DNA of 23,283 bases from CAYVAR01 sp964449675 (GTDB taxonomy: Bacteria > Patescibacteriota > Microgenomatia > UBA10105 > UBA927), in NCBI GenBank assembly GCA_964449675.1, contig CAYVAR010000023.1, positions 1-23,283 on the forward strand, written 5' to 3'. Shown here piece by piece: positions 5,867-13,331 of this stretch. Under the pieces are notes generated by a model, which saw only the letters and a program-made list of their open reading frames with translations, had not been told where the DNA came from and did not search any database. The first letter of the stretch is position 1; each line of letters starts with the position of its first letter. The translations under genes and the position numbers were made by a program.

Positions 5867-7300
5867 ATGAAAAAAAAATTCTTTCTTACGAGCGCCATCC
5901 CTTACGTCAATGCTGCCCCGCACATCGGCCATGCACAGGAACTCGTGTATACTGACGTTATACGCCGATACCACAAACTCCTAGGCGATACCGTACTGTA
6001 TCTTTGCGGTGCGGACGAAAATGGTCTGAAGATTGTTCAAGCGGCTGAAAAAAATAATCTTTCTCCACAAAAATTTTCCGATATCCAACAACAGGAATTC
6101 TTAAATCTCGCTGATAAACTCAATGTTGTATTCGATATTTGGCAGCGAGGGACAGATCAGACCCATCATTTCCCCTCCTCCCAAAAACTTTGGGAACTGT
6201 GCGCCAAACAGGGCGATATCTATAAAAAGTCCTATGAAGGCCTCTACTGCGTAGGGTGTGAAACATTTTATACTTCTGACGAGCTGGACCAAAACGGAGA
6301 ATGTTTCGAACACCCAGGAAGGAAGCTTGATAAAGTTTCCGAGGAGAACTATTTCTTTCGACTCTCTAAGTATCAAGATTTTCTTGATAATTTGCTTACT
6401 ACTGATGCGTTACGCGTCATTCCGGACACAAGAAAAAATGAGGCACTCGCTTTTATTCGGCGTGGTCTTGAAGACTTCTCGATTTCTCGAAGTCGTGAGC
6501 GCGCGCGCGGTTGGGGCGTCCCCGTACCCAATGATCCAAACCAGATCATGTATGTTTGGTTTGATGCTCTCAACATCTATCTAACCGGCATCGGGTTTGG
6601 CTGGAACCACGAGAATTATCACCAATGGGCGCCCCAGGATGTCATGGTGATTGGCAAAGGAATCCTGCGGTTTCACGTCATCTACTGGCCGGCAATTTTG
6701 AAATCTGCTGGTTTGCTTCTGCCAAAGTCGTGTTTTATCCACGGGTATATGACCGTTGACGGACAGAAAATGAGTAAGACGCTGGGCAATGTTATCGATC
6801 CCATTAATATTTTAAGTCGATTCGGAACGGATGCCACCCGGTACTATCTACTCCGGGAAATCCCGAGCGGTAGTGATGGCGACTATTCTGATCGACGGTT
6901 TAAAGAACTCTATAATGCTGATCTTGCGAATGGTTTAGGTAATTTAGTCGCGCGCGTTGCAAAACTGGCAGAAGGTATCAAGTATCAAGTATCAAGTATC
7001 ATGTTTGAAGATATAAATTCCGGTAAGTATAAAATAGCAATCGAGGAGTATCGCTTCAATGACGCGCTTGCAGTAATCTGGGAGAAAATAAAAACTGCGG
7101 ATAAGTATATTGATGAAAACGAACCGTGGAAACTTACTGGTGACGCGCTCACGAAAGTCTTAGAGCGATCCATTAATCAAATCTTAGAAATCGCTACACT
7201 CCTTGAACCTTTCCTTCCGCAAACAGCAACGTCTATTATTGATCACTTTTCGAAGTCTTATCTACAAACAAAAAAACCACTCTTTCCCAGAATCACGTAA
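5867..7300 (+). CDS. metG: Methionine--tRNA ligase
   Basis: A 477-residue class I aminoacyl-tRNA synthetase charging tRNA-Met. Signature HIGH is at 19-22 and KMSKT at 301-305. The zinc knuckle has C128, C131, C146 and H149, the CxxC...CxxH set of the Thermus-type enzyme. The helical anticodon domain follows from about residue 365. The C-terminal EMAP/Trbp111 tRNA-binding extension is absent, as in many compact synthetases. Residues ~370-379 (the KYQVSS segment) are encoded by a tandem heptamer (GTATCAA)n, an unusual insertion between the catalytic and anticodon domains. It lies 12 bp after the SAM hydrolase gene and 3 bp before the next gene, in the operon behind the Met-codon attenuator, so its expression should rise when charged tRNA-Met is low. 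Confidence 0.97.
   Translation: MKKKFFLTSAIPYVNAAPHIGHAQELVYTDVIRRYHKLLGDTVLYLCGADENGLKIVQAAEKNNLSPQKFSDIQQQEFLNLADKLNVVFDIWQRGTDQTHHFPSSQKLWELCAKQGDIYKKSYEGLYCVGCETFYTSDELDQNGECFEHPGRKLDKVSEENYFFRLSKYQDFLDNLLTTDALRVIPDTRKNEALAFIRRGLEDFSISRSRERARGWGVPVPNDPNQIMYVWFDALNIYLTGIGFGWNHENYHQWAPQDVMVIGKGILRFHVIYWPAILKSAGLLLPKSCFIHGYMTVDGQKMSKTLGNVIDPINILSRFGTDATRYYLLREIPSGSDGDYSDRRFKELYNADLANGLGNLVARVAKLAEGIKYQVSSIMFEDINSGKYKIAIEEYRFNDALAVIWEKIKTADKYIDENEPWKLTGDALTKVLERSINQILEIATLLEPFLPQTATSIIDHFSKSYLQTKKPLFPRIT
6975..7002 (+). repeat. In-frame tandem heptamer (GTATCAA)x4 inside metG
   Basis: Four units starting at 6975, 6982, 6989 and 6996; the last is GTATCAT. Seven is not a multiple of three, so units read in successive frames, giving KYQVSS. 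It sits in the linker between catalytic and anticodon-binding domains, where an insertion is tolerable. Confidence 0.85.
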
Positions 7301-7303
7301 TGT

Positions 7304-8125
7304 ATGAAAAAACCAATGTTTTCTATCATTATCCCGACTCTTAACGAAGAATTATTTCTTCCCCATTTACTCGATTCACTCGTTGCCCAAACACAAAAAA
7401 ATTTTGAAGTCATCATTGTGGACGGCGCGTCAAAAGACAAAACCGTAGAAGTTGCGAGAGTGTACAAAAAGAAACTTCCCTCACTTACTGTGGTTGTGAG
7501 TAACATTGCAAGTTTGCCTCTCCAACGAAACGTTGGAGCAAAAAAGGCAAAAGAGCAATGGCTTCTTTTTGTAGATGCGGATACAGTTTTTTTACCGTAT
7601 TGCCTGGAGCGCTTGCAAACATTCACCCAAAACTCGAAAGCGAAACTTATAACTGCATGGGGCAAACCTGATAGCGAAAAGGTGCAAGAATCAATGCACA
7701 CGCTTATCTTTAATCTATTCCTTGAAGCAAGTATTATGTTTAAACGACAACTTGCACCCGGTCCATTTGCTCTTGTTGATCGAAAAATATTTGCGCGTAT
7801 CGACGGCTATGACGAAACGTTAAGGTTTGGTGAAGATCAGAACTTAAGTCAACGGCTCGCTGATATAGGTATTGATCTTTTTATTATTAGAGAAACGCTC
7901 TATGTGTGGTCGCAGCGGCGCTTTCGATCATTTGGCCTTCAACGGTCTTTCCAGATATACTTAAAAGCCGGAATACGAGTCCTTTTTACCAAAAAAAATT
8001 ATCGCTATATTCCAGAATATGTCATGGGTGGTCATATGTATACGGCAAAAAAATTAGTACGAAAGTCACTTTTTCGCTCTTTTGAATCAAAATTACGCAA
8101 GCTCTTCCAGGAACTATTCGAATAA
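7304..8125 (+). CDS. Family 2 glycosyltransferase
   Basis: A 273-residue GT-A enzyme. It opens with the standard FSIIIPTLNEELFLPHLLDSL, followed by VIIVDGASKDKT (nucleotide-binding Asp) and the metal-binding DADT at about residues 92-95 (LLFVDADTVF). GYDETLRFGEDQNLSQRL contains the ED acid/base position. The C-terminal ~70 residues are basic and partly hydrophobic, suggesting membrane association. It transfers a sugar from a nucleotide-sugar to a lipid or glycan acceptor; the specificity is unknown. It starts 3 bp after metG, in the same operon, with a second family 2 enzyme downstream. Confidence 0.9.
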   Translation: MKKPMFSIIIPTLNEELFLPHLLDSLVAQTQKNFEVIIVDGASKDKTVEVARVYKKKLPSLTVVVSNIASLPLQRNVGAKKAKEQWLLFVDADTVFLPYCLERLQTFTQNSKAKLITAWGKPDSEKVQESMHTLIFNLFLEASIMFKRQLAPGPFALVDRKIFARIDGYDETLRFGEDQNLSQRLADIGIDLFIIRETLYVWSQRRFRSFGLQRSFQIYLKAGIRVLFTKKNYRYIPEYVMGGHMYTAKKLVRKSLFRSFESKLRKLFQELFE

Positions 8126-8133
8126 TCTACTCC

Positions 8134-9000
8134 ATGTTACTCGATACTCATTGTCACTTAAATTTTAATCAGTATGACGAAGATCGTGCAATGGTTCTTG
8201 GTAATGCAAAAAAAGCAGGTGTAAAACAATTTATAAATCCTGGAGTTGATCTTCCCTCCTCCAGAGAAGCAGTAATGCTTGCAAAAAAACATCCAGGTAT
8301 TATTTTTGCTTCTGTCGGTATCCACCCATATGAAGCCCAACACGACCCGGACGTAAACAATCTCGAAAAGTTGCTATCTGACTCGCCTTCCAGGAGTCAA
8401 AGCTCTCACCTCGGAAGGTGGCCGAAGGACTCCTTCCAGATGAAAACAGTCGTTGCCATCGGTGAATGCGGTCTGGACTATCACCAATATAAAGGTGAAC
8501 AAGCTACAGGGAAAAAAGATAAACAGAAACGATTATTTAACGAACAACTTCTGCTTGCTTTAAAATATGAACTGCCCGTCATCATGCACTGCCGAGACGG
8601 AACGTCAAGCGTTCCAGCCGCGTTTGACGGCGGCGCATATGAAGATTTTTTTAACGTCATCGATTCACTCCCTTCTCTTCCGAAAGGAGTTATCCATTGT
8701 TTCTCAGGCGGATTACAAGAAATCCGTATGGCGAATCAGCGGAAATTTTACGTCGGTATCGATGGCAACGTCACCTACTCCAAACAGCTCGCGCTTATCG
8801 TCCCTTCAATTCCTCTTTCTATGATACTTCTAGAAACCGATGCACCGTATCTGACTCCAATCCCTCACCGAGGAACGCGCAACGAACCCAAATATATTCC
8901 GCTTATTGCGAAAAAGATTGCACAATTACATACTATATCAATGAAAGAAGTCGAAGAAACGACAACAAAAAACGCGTGCACGCTTTTCTCTCTCCGATGA
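8134..9000 (+). CDS. tatD: TatD-family metal-dependent hydrolase (DNase), with a palindromic in-frame insertion
   Basis: A 288-residue TIM-barrel hydrolase of the TatD family. Motifs in order: LLDTHCHLNF (metal HxH), GIHPYEA, AIGECGLDYH (bridging Glu), VIMHCRDG, IHCFSGG and LETDAPYLTP (metal Asp). All metal ligands are present, so the enzyme should be active as a Mg-dependent 3'-5' DNase/RNase. It is about 25 residues longer than usual because of an insertion at residues ~83-102 (SDSPSRSQSSHLGRWPKDSF) just before the strand VVAIGECGLDYH. The inserted DNA is palindromic and has repeated ends (see the separate repeat). It begins 8 bp after the glycosyltransferase gene. Confidence 0.95.
   Translation: MLLDTHCHLNFNQYDEDRAMVLGNAKKAGVKQFINPGVDLPSSREAVMLAKKHPGIIFASVGIHPYEAQHDPDVNNLEKLLSDSPSRSQSSHLGRWPKDSFQMKTVVAIGECGLDYHQYKGEQATGKKDKQKRLFNEQLLLALKYELPVIMHCRDGTSSVPAAFDGGAYEDFFNVIDSLPSLPKGVIHCFSGGLQEIRMANQRKFYVGIDGNVTYSKQLALIVPSIPLSMILLETDAPYLTPIPHRGTRNEPKYIPLIAKKIAQLHTISMKEVEETTTKNACTLFSLR
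8380..8440 (+). repeat. Palindromic repeat element inserted in tatD
   Basis: Outer arms AGGAGTC (8392-8398) and GACTCCT (8428-8434) flank an inner hairpin CACCT-CGGA-AGGTG (8407-8420). The 8-mer CCTTCCAG occurs at both ends (8386-8393, 8432-8439), with GACTC just before each copy, like a duplicated edge. The reading frame is preserved. It resembles in concept the gene-embedded palindromic elements known from Rickettsia. Confidence 0.65.
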
Positions 9001-9028
9001 CTTTTGTCTCCAGTTTTGTTAATCTACT

Positions 9029-9052
9029 AAGTAACCAAGTAACCAAGTAACT
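9029..9052 (+). repeat. Tandem octamer (AAGTAACC)x3 upstream of the second glycosyltransferase
   Basis: Units at 9029, 9037 and 9045 (the last ends in T). It fills the intergenic space between tatD and the next gene and ends 6 nt before its ATG, leaving no Shine-Dalgarno. Confidence 0.85.
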
Positions 9053-9058
9053 ATCCTT

Positions 9059-9754
9059 ATGACTATCTCCGTCGTCATCCCAGCATATAACGAAGAAAAA
9101 TATCTTTCCAAAACACTTTTATCTATAGCACATCTTGATCGAAAACCAGATGAGATTATTGTTATAGATGGTGGATCAACAGACAAAACCGCATCCATCG
9201 CCAGACAATATGGTGCCCGTCCAGTCACCATAGAACATCGAGGGATTGGTTACGCGCGCCAAAAGGGACTTATGGCTGCAACCTGTGACGCCGTTGCATT
9301 TACCGATGCAGATACTATCGTTCCTCATGATTGGCTCTCAAAAATCGAAGAAACGCTAAGTAATCCAAATGTCGTCGGTGTTTACAGTGGATACAAAATT
9401 GATGAAGGGTGGTTGATCTACCGATTTTTTATTAACTCTATTCATCCAATGATCTGGAAGATATCGCACGCACTTCATATGGAAGTTCCTGGTGGACAAA
9501 ATATAGCTTTTTTAAGAATGAAAGGAATAGAAGTAGGAGGATTTCCGATAGACTTTAAAAGTGTAGAGGATTACGAAATGATTAGGCGTCTAAAACAAGT
9601 CGGTGTTGTCGTCTATAGACATGATAACTACGTTGTCAGCTCGGGAAGAAGAGGGAAAGAAGGTTTTTCAATGATTGTCCGAGTTACTATTGGCATGATC
9701 AAATACTTTATCACCAGAAAAGCAGATACGTTTGATTTTCCTGATATCCGCTAG
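9059..9754 (+). CDS. Family 2 glycosyltransferase (second)
   Basis: A 231-residue GT-A enzyme. It has the N-terminal TISVVIPAYNEEKYLSKTLLSI, then EIIVIDGGSTDKT, IGYARQKGLMAA, the DxD motif at AFTDADTIVPHDWL (about residues 80-83) and an acidic SVEDYEMIRRLK near the catalytic base. It is short, with no obvious membrane helices except a weak amphipathic C-terminal stretch. It probably acts in assembling cell-surface glycan or glycolipid. It lies 58 bp after tatD, the gap being a tandem octamer, and there is no ribosome site, so translation may rely on read-through or leaderless initiation. Confidence 0.9.
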   Translation: MTISVVIPAYNEEKYLSKTLLSIAHLDRKPDEIIVIDGGSTDKTASIARQYGARPVTIEHRGIGYARQKGLMAATCDAVAFTDADTIVPHDWLSKIEETLSNPNVVGVYSGYKIDEGWLIYRFFINSIHPMIWKISHALHMEVPGGQNIAFLRMKGIEVGGFPIDFKSVEDYEMIRRLKQVGVVVYRHDNYVVSSGRRGKEGFSMIVRVTIGMIKYFITRKADTFDFPDIR

Positions 9755-9764
9755 AAATAAATGA

Positions 9765-9829
9765 ATGGTTATATGGATAGATGGTTACATGGTTATTAAT
9801 ACTTTCTAACCATCTAACCATTCAACCAT
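9765..9829 (+). repeat. Inverted array of the heptamer ATGGTTA
   Basis: ATGGTTA at 9765, 9781 and 9789. The reverse complement TAACCAT is at 9807 and 9815, and CAACCAT at 9823. The arms 9781-9795 and 9807-9821 pair at 14 of 15 positions with an 11-nt loop. It lies after the operon's last gene and could act as a 3'-end RNA structure, although no T tract follows. Confidence 0.75.
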
Positions 9830-9862
9830 TTTCAATCATGTCCCTCCTTATCTCATATCTCG

Positions 9863-9871
9863 TGCTATAAT
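9863..9871 (+). promoter_or_regulatory. Extended -10 promoter (TGCTATAAT)
   Basis: TG-C-TATAAT with a consensus hexamer, ending 11 nt before the ATG at 9883. The predicted start is around 9878, giving a leader of about 5 nt. No -35 is visible, as expected for an extended -10. Confidence 0.6.
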
Positions 9872-9882
9872 AACTTGTCTAT

Positions 9883-11364
9883 ATGCGCCAATTATTCGCC
9901 CGCTACCCAATTAAAACGCAAAGAGCACTCGAAATTTTAATCCCATCACTCTCATACCTCCTCATTACTATGCCTGTATGGCTATCTGTCTGGCATCCGG
10001 CGCTTGTTGCTTACATCATTATCACCTTTGATGTCTATTGGTTTGTAAAATCATTTACCTTTGCATACTATGCAATACGATCATTTCTTACCCTTTCAGC
10101 GCATATTCATGTTGATTGGCTCTCTCAAGCCAAACTTCTTCCTGGATTTAGTCATATGTATCACACAGTGATCATCCCGGAATATGGTGAACCACTCCAT
10201 GTTCTTGAACGTACACTGACAAATCTTACGTATCAAGACTTTCCCAAAGAGCGCATCATCGTTGTTTTGGCTACAGAAAAAAAAGATAGTCAAGCCCGCA
10301 AAACTGCTAAAACGCTCACACAAAAATATGCAAAGCATTTTGGACATTTTCTCATAACGCGGCATACGCTTGCCGAAGGAGAAATTGCCGGAAAGTCCTC
10401 AAACATGGCGTGGGCAGGGAAAAAAGTCGTCGCGTATCTCAAAACACAAAAAATTCCTCTTCACAATGTAACGGTCACCTCCTGTGATGCAGATGCGCTT
10501 CTTCATCCAAAATATTTATCCTACCTAACCAACTCCTATCTCAACAACCCTGACCGAGCTTATTGTTTTTACCAAGGAGCAATCCTTTTTTACTCCAATA
10601 TTTGGCGCATTCCTATGCCAAATAAGTTTATTAATACGTTAAGTAGCATCTGGAATTTGTCGCTTTTATCCCAAAGCCCTCGATTTATCAATTTCTCTAC
10701 GTACTCGCTTTCCCTTGAAACAGTTGCACGTGCTGGCTATTGGGGCGTGGATGTAATACCAGAAGATTATCATCTCTTTTTTAAAGTCTATTTTACTTTG
10801 GGAGAAAAAGTCCGTACAAAGGGCATATTTCTCCCTGTCCTTGTCGATGCAGCAGAAAGCCATGGCTATTTCCGTACCATGATCAATCATTATGAGCAAT
10901 TAAAACGCTGGGCATGGGGTATTTCAGACATACCGTTTGTCATCCGCGGGGCAATTCTCCATAAAGAAATTCCGCTCCTTGACAGACTTCGTCGCGTAAT
11001 ATTTTTGCTGGAACATCATGTCTTTTGGTCAGCGAATTGGTTTATCCTTACAATCGGGAGCACCATTCCACCGCTTATTAGCCCTGCATTCGGACGAACG
11101 GTACTCGGTCATAATCTCGCTCAAATTTCGTCTGCTATTTTAACCCTCTCAACTATTTTTCTCATCGTCGTATTTATTATCGACTGGCGTATCAAACCGC
11201 CAAGACCGAAAGACTATGCAACATGGAAACTTCCGTTTCTTTATCTCCAATGGCTTACTTTGCCGTTTATTTCTTTTTTTCTCTCAGCACTCCCGGGGCT
11301 TGATGCACACACGCGCCTCATGCTTGGAAAACGGTTGGAATATCGGGTAACGGAAAAGGTATAA
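9883..11364 (+). CDS. Membrane-bound processive-type family 2 glycosyltransferase
   Basis: A 493-residue integral membrane glycosyltransferase with cellulose-synthase-like motifs. Two N-terminal membrane helices (about 17-36 and 40-68) precede the cytosolic GT-A domain. HTVIIPEYGEP begins that domain, the DxD motif is D202-A-D204, the catalytic ED is at 294-295 (IPEDYHLFF), and QLKRW is at 339-343, the QxxRW motif of processive enzymes. The C-terminus has about four helices (380-400, 420-445, 455-480). It lacks a PilZ domain. The likely product is a secreted or lipid-linked polysaccharide. It is transcribed from its own extended -10 promoter, separate from the Met-regulated operon. Confidence 0.85.
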   Translation: MRQLFARYPIKTQRALEILIPSLSYLLITMPVWLSVWHPALVAYIIITFDVYWFVKSFTFAYYAIRSFLTLSAHIHVDWLSQAKLLPGFSHMYHTVIIPEYGEPLHVLERTLTNLTYQDFPKERIIVVLATEKKDSQARKTAKTLTQKYAKHFGHFLITRHTLAEGEIAGKSSNMAWAGKKVVAYLKTQKIPLHNVTVTSCDADALLHPKYLSYLTNSYLNNPDRAYCFYQGAILFYSNIWRIPMPNKFINTLSSIWNLSLLSQSPRFINFSTYSLSLETVARAGYWGVDVIPEDYHLFFKVYFTLGEKVRTKGIFLPVLVDAAESHGYFRTMINHYEQLKRWAWGISDIPFVIRGAILHKEIPLLDRLRRVIFLLEHHVFWSANWFILTIGSTIPPLISPAFGRTVLGHNLAQISSAILTLSTIFLIVVFIIDWRIKPPRPKDYATWKLPFLYLQWLTLPFISFFLSALPGLDAHTRLMLGKRLEYRVTEKV

Positions 11365-11367
11365 TCA

Positions 11368-11520
11368 GTTTTGGCTTGCCAAAACGAAAAATTCTAAGCT
11401 CTAAATCCTAATTTCTAAACAAATCCAAAGCACCAAATTCCAAATTCTAAACCGTTTTGTTTAGAACTTTATACATTTGGATTTTGATATTGTTTAGGAT
11501 TTAGAAATTAGAAATTAAGA
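11368..11520. repeat. AT-rich nested inverted repeat region
   Basis: This 201-bp gap between two genes is built from repeating words. There is a perfect hairpin GTTTTGG-CTTG-CCAAAAC (11368-11385). A second perfect hairpin is TTCTAAAC/GTTTAGAA (11445-11452/11459-11466). Longer arms made of AAATCC, TTTCTAAAC and AATCCAAA words (11403-11429) are mirrored by TTTGGATTT, GTTTAGGATTT and AGAAATT words (11476-11515). It has no coding potential. Confidence 0.7.
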
Positions 11521-11538
11521 TTTTTGAGCAATAATCTA

Positions 11539-11547
11539 TGATAGAAT
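11539..11547 (+). promoter_or_regulatory. Possible extended -10 (TGATAGAAT) of the GT-C gene
   Basis: TG-A-TAGAAT ends 18 nt before the ATG at 11566. It matches the extended -10 pattern seen at other genes here but is weaker. Confidence 0.35.
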
Positions 11548-11565
11548 CAAGATGTTGAATATTTT

Positions 11566-12933
11566 ATGTTACATTGGTTGCTCACTCATAGTCCTCTTTT
11601 CTACTTTACCCAAAGCCTTTGGAGAGACGAAGTGTTTTCGATTTTATTAGCCCAACAACCATTATCTTTTTTCTTACCTAAACTTTCCTTTGAACCTCCG
11701 CTTTATTACATATTGCTGCATTTTTGGATAAAACTTTTTGGTACCAGTGAAATTGCTGTACGCTCTTTGTCACTTCTAGGGTTTACGTTTAGCGTCATAG
11801 TTGTCATTGCCTGGGCGGAAAAATTGTTTCGCTCCCACTTTCTCTCTTGGGGACTTCCTATCATCTATTTTCTAAATCCCATGCTTTTATACTATGCATT
11901 TGAAGTTCGAACCTACGGCTGGTATATCTTCTTTATTGTATTGTCATTTTATGGGTACGTGGAAAAGAAGTGGGTACTTTATTTTTTCGCAACCGTACTT
12001 GGCTTTTATACTCATTCGTACATGATATTTGTGCCATTTGTTCAAGGCGTCCATTTTCTTTTCATGTTCGTTACGAAGCATAAACTAAAAAATATATCTA
12101 TAAAAACCATTCGTATTCTTCTTCAAGAACGATTCATCCGCATAAGTATTCTTACTCTCCTCAGCATTGCTCCTTGGCTTATCCGGATAGCTTTCGATGC
12201 ATCAAAACTCAAAGAATCTTGGTACTTCCCTGTAGATTTTCATCTTATAAAGTCTGTACTCGGCAACATGTTTATCGGATATGAGGGGACACCCTGGTAT
12301 GTATGGAATATAACTACATTATTATCCCTCATTATCGTGCTATATTCGGTCTTTGCGATTCAAAAAAAAGAAAATCGATTACGAAATATATACTTTTTTT
12401 TGAGTATGTTCCTGCCGCTTATTATTGTCATAGGTATTTCCTTTATAAAACCGTTATTTGTCAACCGATATCTTATTCATGTGACGATAGCCCAAGTATT
12501 TCTTTTGGCTTTTGCCTTAGAGAATGTAAAGAAAAAAACAATGCAAAAAATATTGTTTGGGAGTACGGTTATCGGACTCATTCTGTTTAATGTCTGGTAT
12601 CCGACAAAACACGCAAAACTTGATATCCGTACTACGCTTATGCAAATTAATGTGTTAAAAACTCGTGAAGATGTCGTATTTGCCGAAACACCGCTTATTT
12701 TCTTTGAATCGATGTACTATAGTAGTGACCCATCACGAGTTTTTCTCTATAATCCATCAAATACTCCTTTTCCTTGGTATGTTGGAGATATCGTTTTTGA
12801 TAAAACGCGCATGGCGCGCGATTTGCCCGCATATCCGACACGTACGTTTTTAATTCACGAAAATGGCACATTTGATATCGCCTTTCAATTGCCTTTCTCG
12901 TCTATTGCGACAAACAGCCGTACCCATCCATGA
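11566..12933 (+). CDS. GT-C glycosyltransferase (ArnT/PMT-like, GT39/GT83 type)
   Basis: A 455-residue protein with about ten membrane helices in the N-terminal 350 residues and a ~90-residue C-terminal soluble part. The first extracytoplasmic loop carries the catalytic DE pair (LWRDEVFSILLAQ, about residues 23-34), followed by EPPLYYILLHFWIKLFG, the family's P(L/P)YY segment. Such enzymes use polyprenyl-phosphate sugars to glycosylate lipids or proteins outside the membrane. The encoded start leaves only a short hydrophobic stretch (MLHWLLTHSPLFYF) before the DE loop, so TM1 is shorter than usual; an in-frame UAG excludes an upstream start. It overlaps the next gene by 4 bp (ATGA), beginning a four-gene lipid-linked glycan set. 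Confidence 0.85.
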   Translation: MLHWLLTHSPLFYFTQSLWRDEVFSILLAQQPLSFFLPKLSFEPPLYYILLHFWIKLFGTSEIAVRSLSLLGFTFSVIVVIAWAEKLFRSHFLSWGLPIIYFLNPMLLYYAFEVRTYGWYIFFIVLSFYGYVEKKWVLYFFATVLGFYTHSYMIFVPFVQGVHFLFMFVTKHKLKNISIKTIRILLQERFIRISILTLLSIAPWLIRIAFDASKLKESWYFPVDFHLIKSVLGNMFIGYEGTPWYVWNITTLLSLIIVLYSVFAIQKKENRLRNIYFFLSMFLPLIIVIGISFIKPLFVNRYLIHVTIAQVFLLAFALENVKKKTMQKILFGSTVIGLILFNVWYPTKHAKLDIRTTLMQINVLKTREDVVFAETPLIFFESMYYSSDPSRVFLYNPSNTPFPWYVGDIVFDKTRMARDLPAYPTRTFLIHENGTFDIAFQLPFSSIATNSRTHP

Positions 12934-13319
12934 CTCACTATCGTTTTCATACGCTTATCAAAGAAGTATTGAAAGAGTTTAGAAAACTTTGGGATGATGC
13001 ATGGGTACGGCGTACCAGTATTTGGATATTTATTTCCGTATGCTTTTCTATAGGAATACTTTTATGGAAATGGCATGAACTTCCTCCTGTTGTCCCCTTA
13101 TGGTATTCGCGCGCTTGGGGGGATGATCAACTCGCGCCGACAGCGTATCTTTTGACTTTGCCAATAAGTACTATTCTCTGGTATTTTTTCACAACTGGCT
13201 TTTCGATAATTATCGCAAAACAGTACCAAGTTTTTCTCCATGTGCTCTATCTCACTTCTTTGCTCACTGCAATTCTAACGAGTGTTGCTCTTTTTATGAT
13301 TTTACAGGTTATAAGTTAA
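12930..13319 (+). CDS. Small membrane protein, partner of the GT-C gene
   Basis: A 129-residue protein with a basic amphipathic N-terminus and three membrane helices (about 31-47, 70-95, 102-126). The extracytoplasmic motif ELPPVVPLWYSRAWGDDQLAP between TM1 and TM2 resembles the 'LPPxxPLxyS.pWG...LA' box that I associate with uncharacterised membrane proteins of Patescibacteria and, loosely, with DUF1648. Its start overlaps the GT-C stop (ATGA), implying translational coupling, and it ends 12 bp before the WecA/MraY-like gene. A role in the same glycan pathway is inferred from position only. Confidence 0.75.
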   Translation: MTHYRFHTLIKEVLKEFRKLWDDAWVRRTSIWIFISVCFSIGILLWKWHELPPVVPLWYSRAWGDDQLAPTAYLLTLPISTILWYFFTTGFSIIIAKQYQVFLHVLYLTSLLTAILTSVALFMILQVIS

Positions 13320-13331
13320 GGTAAGACCACT

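Noticed and set aside
6975..7002. CRISPR-like repeats (also 9029-9052, 9765-9829)
   Set aside because: Units are 7-8 bp with no spacers and no cas genes nearby.
11368..11385. Hairpin after the 9883 gene as an intrinsic terminator
   Set aside because: The stem is perfect but is followed by GAAAAATTC, with no T run on the coding strand.
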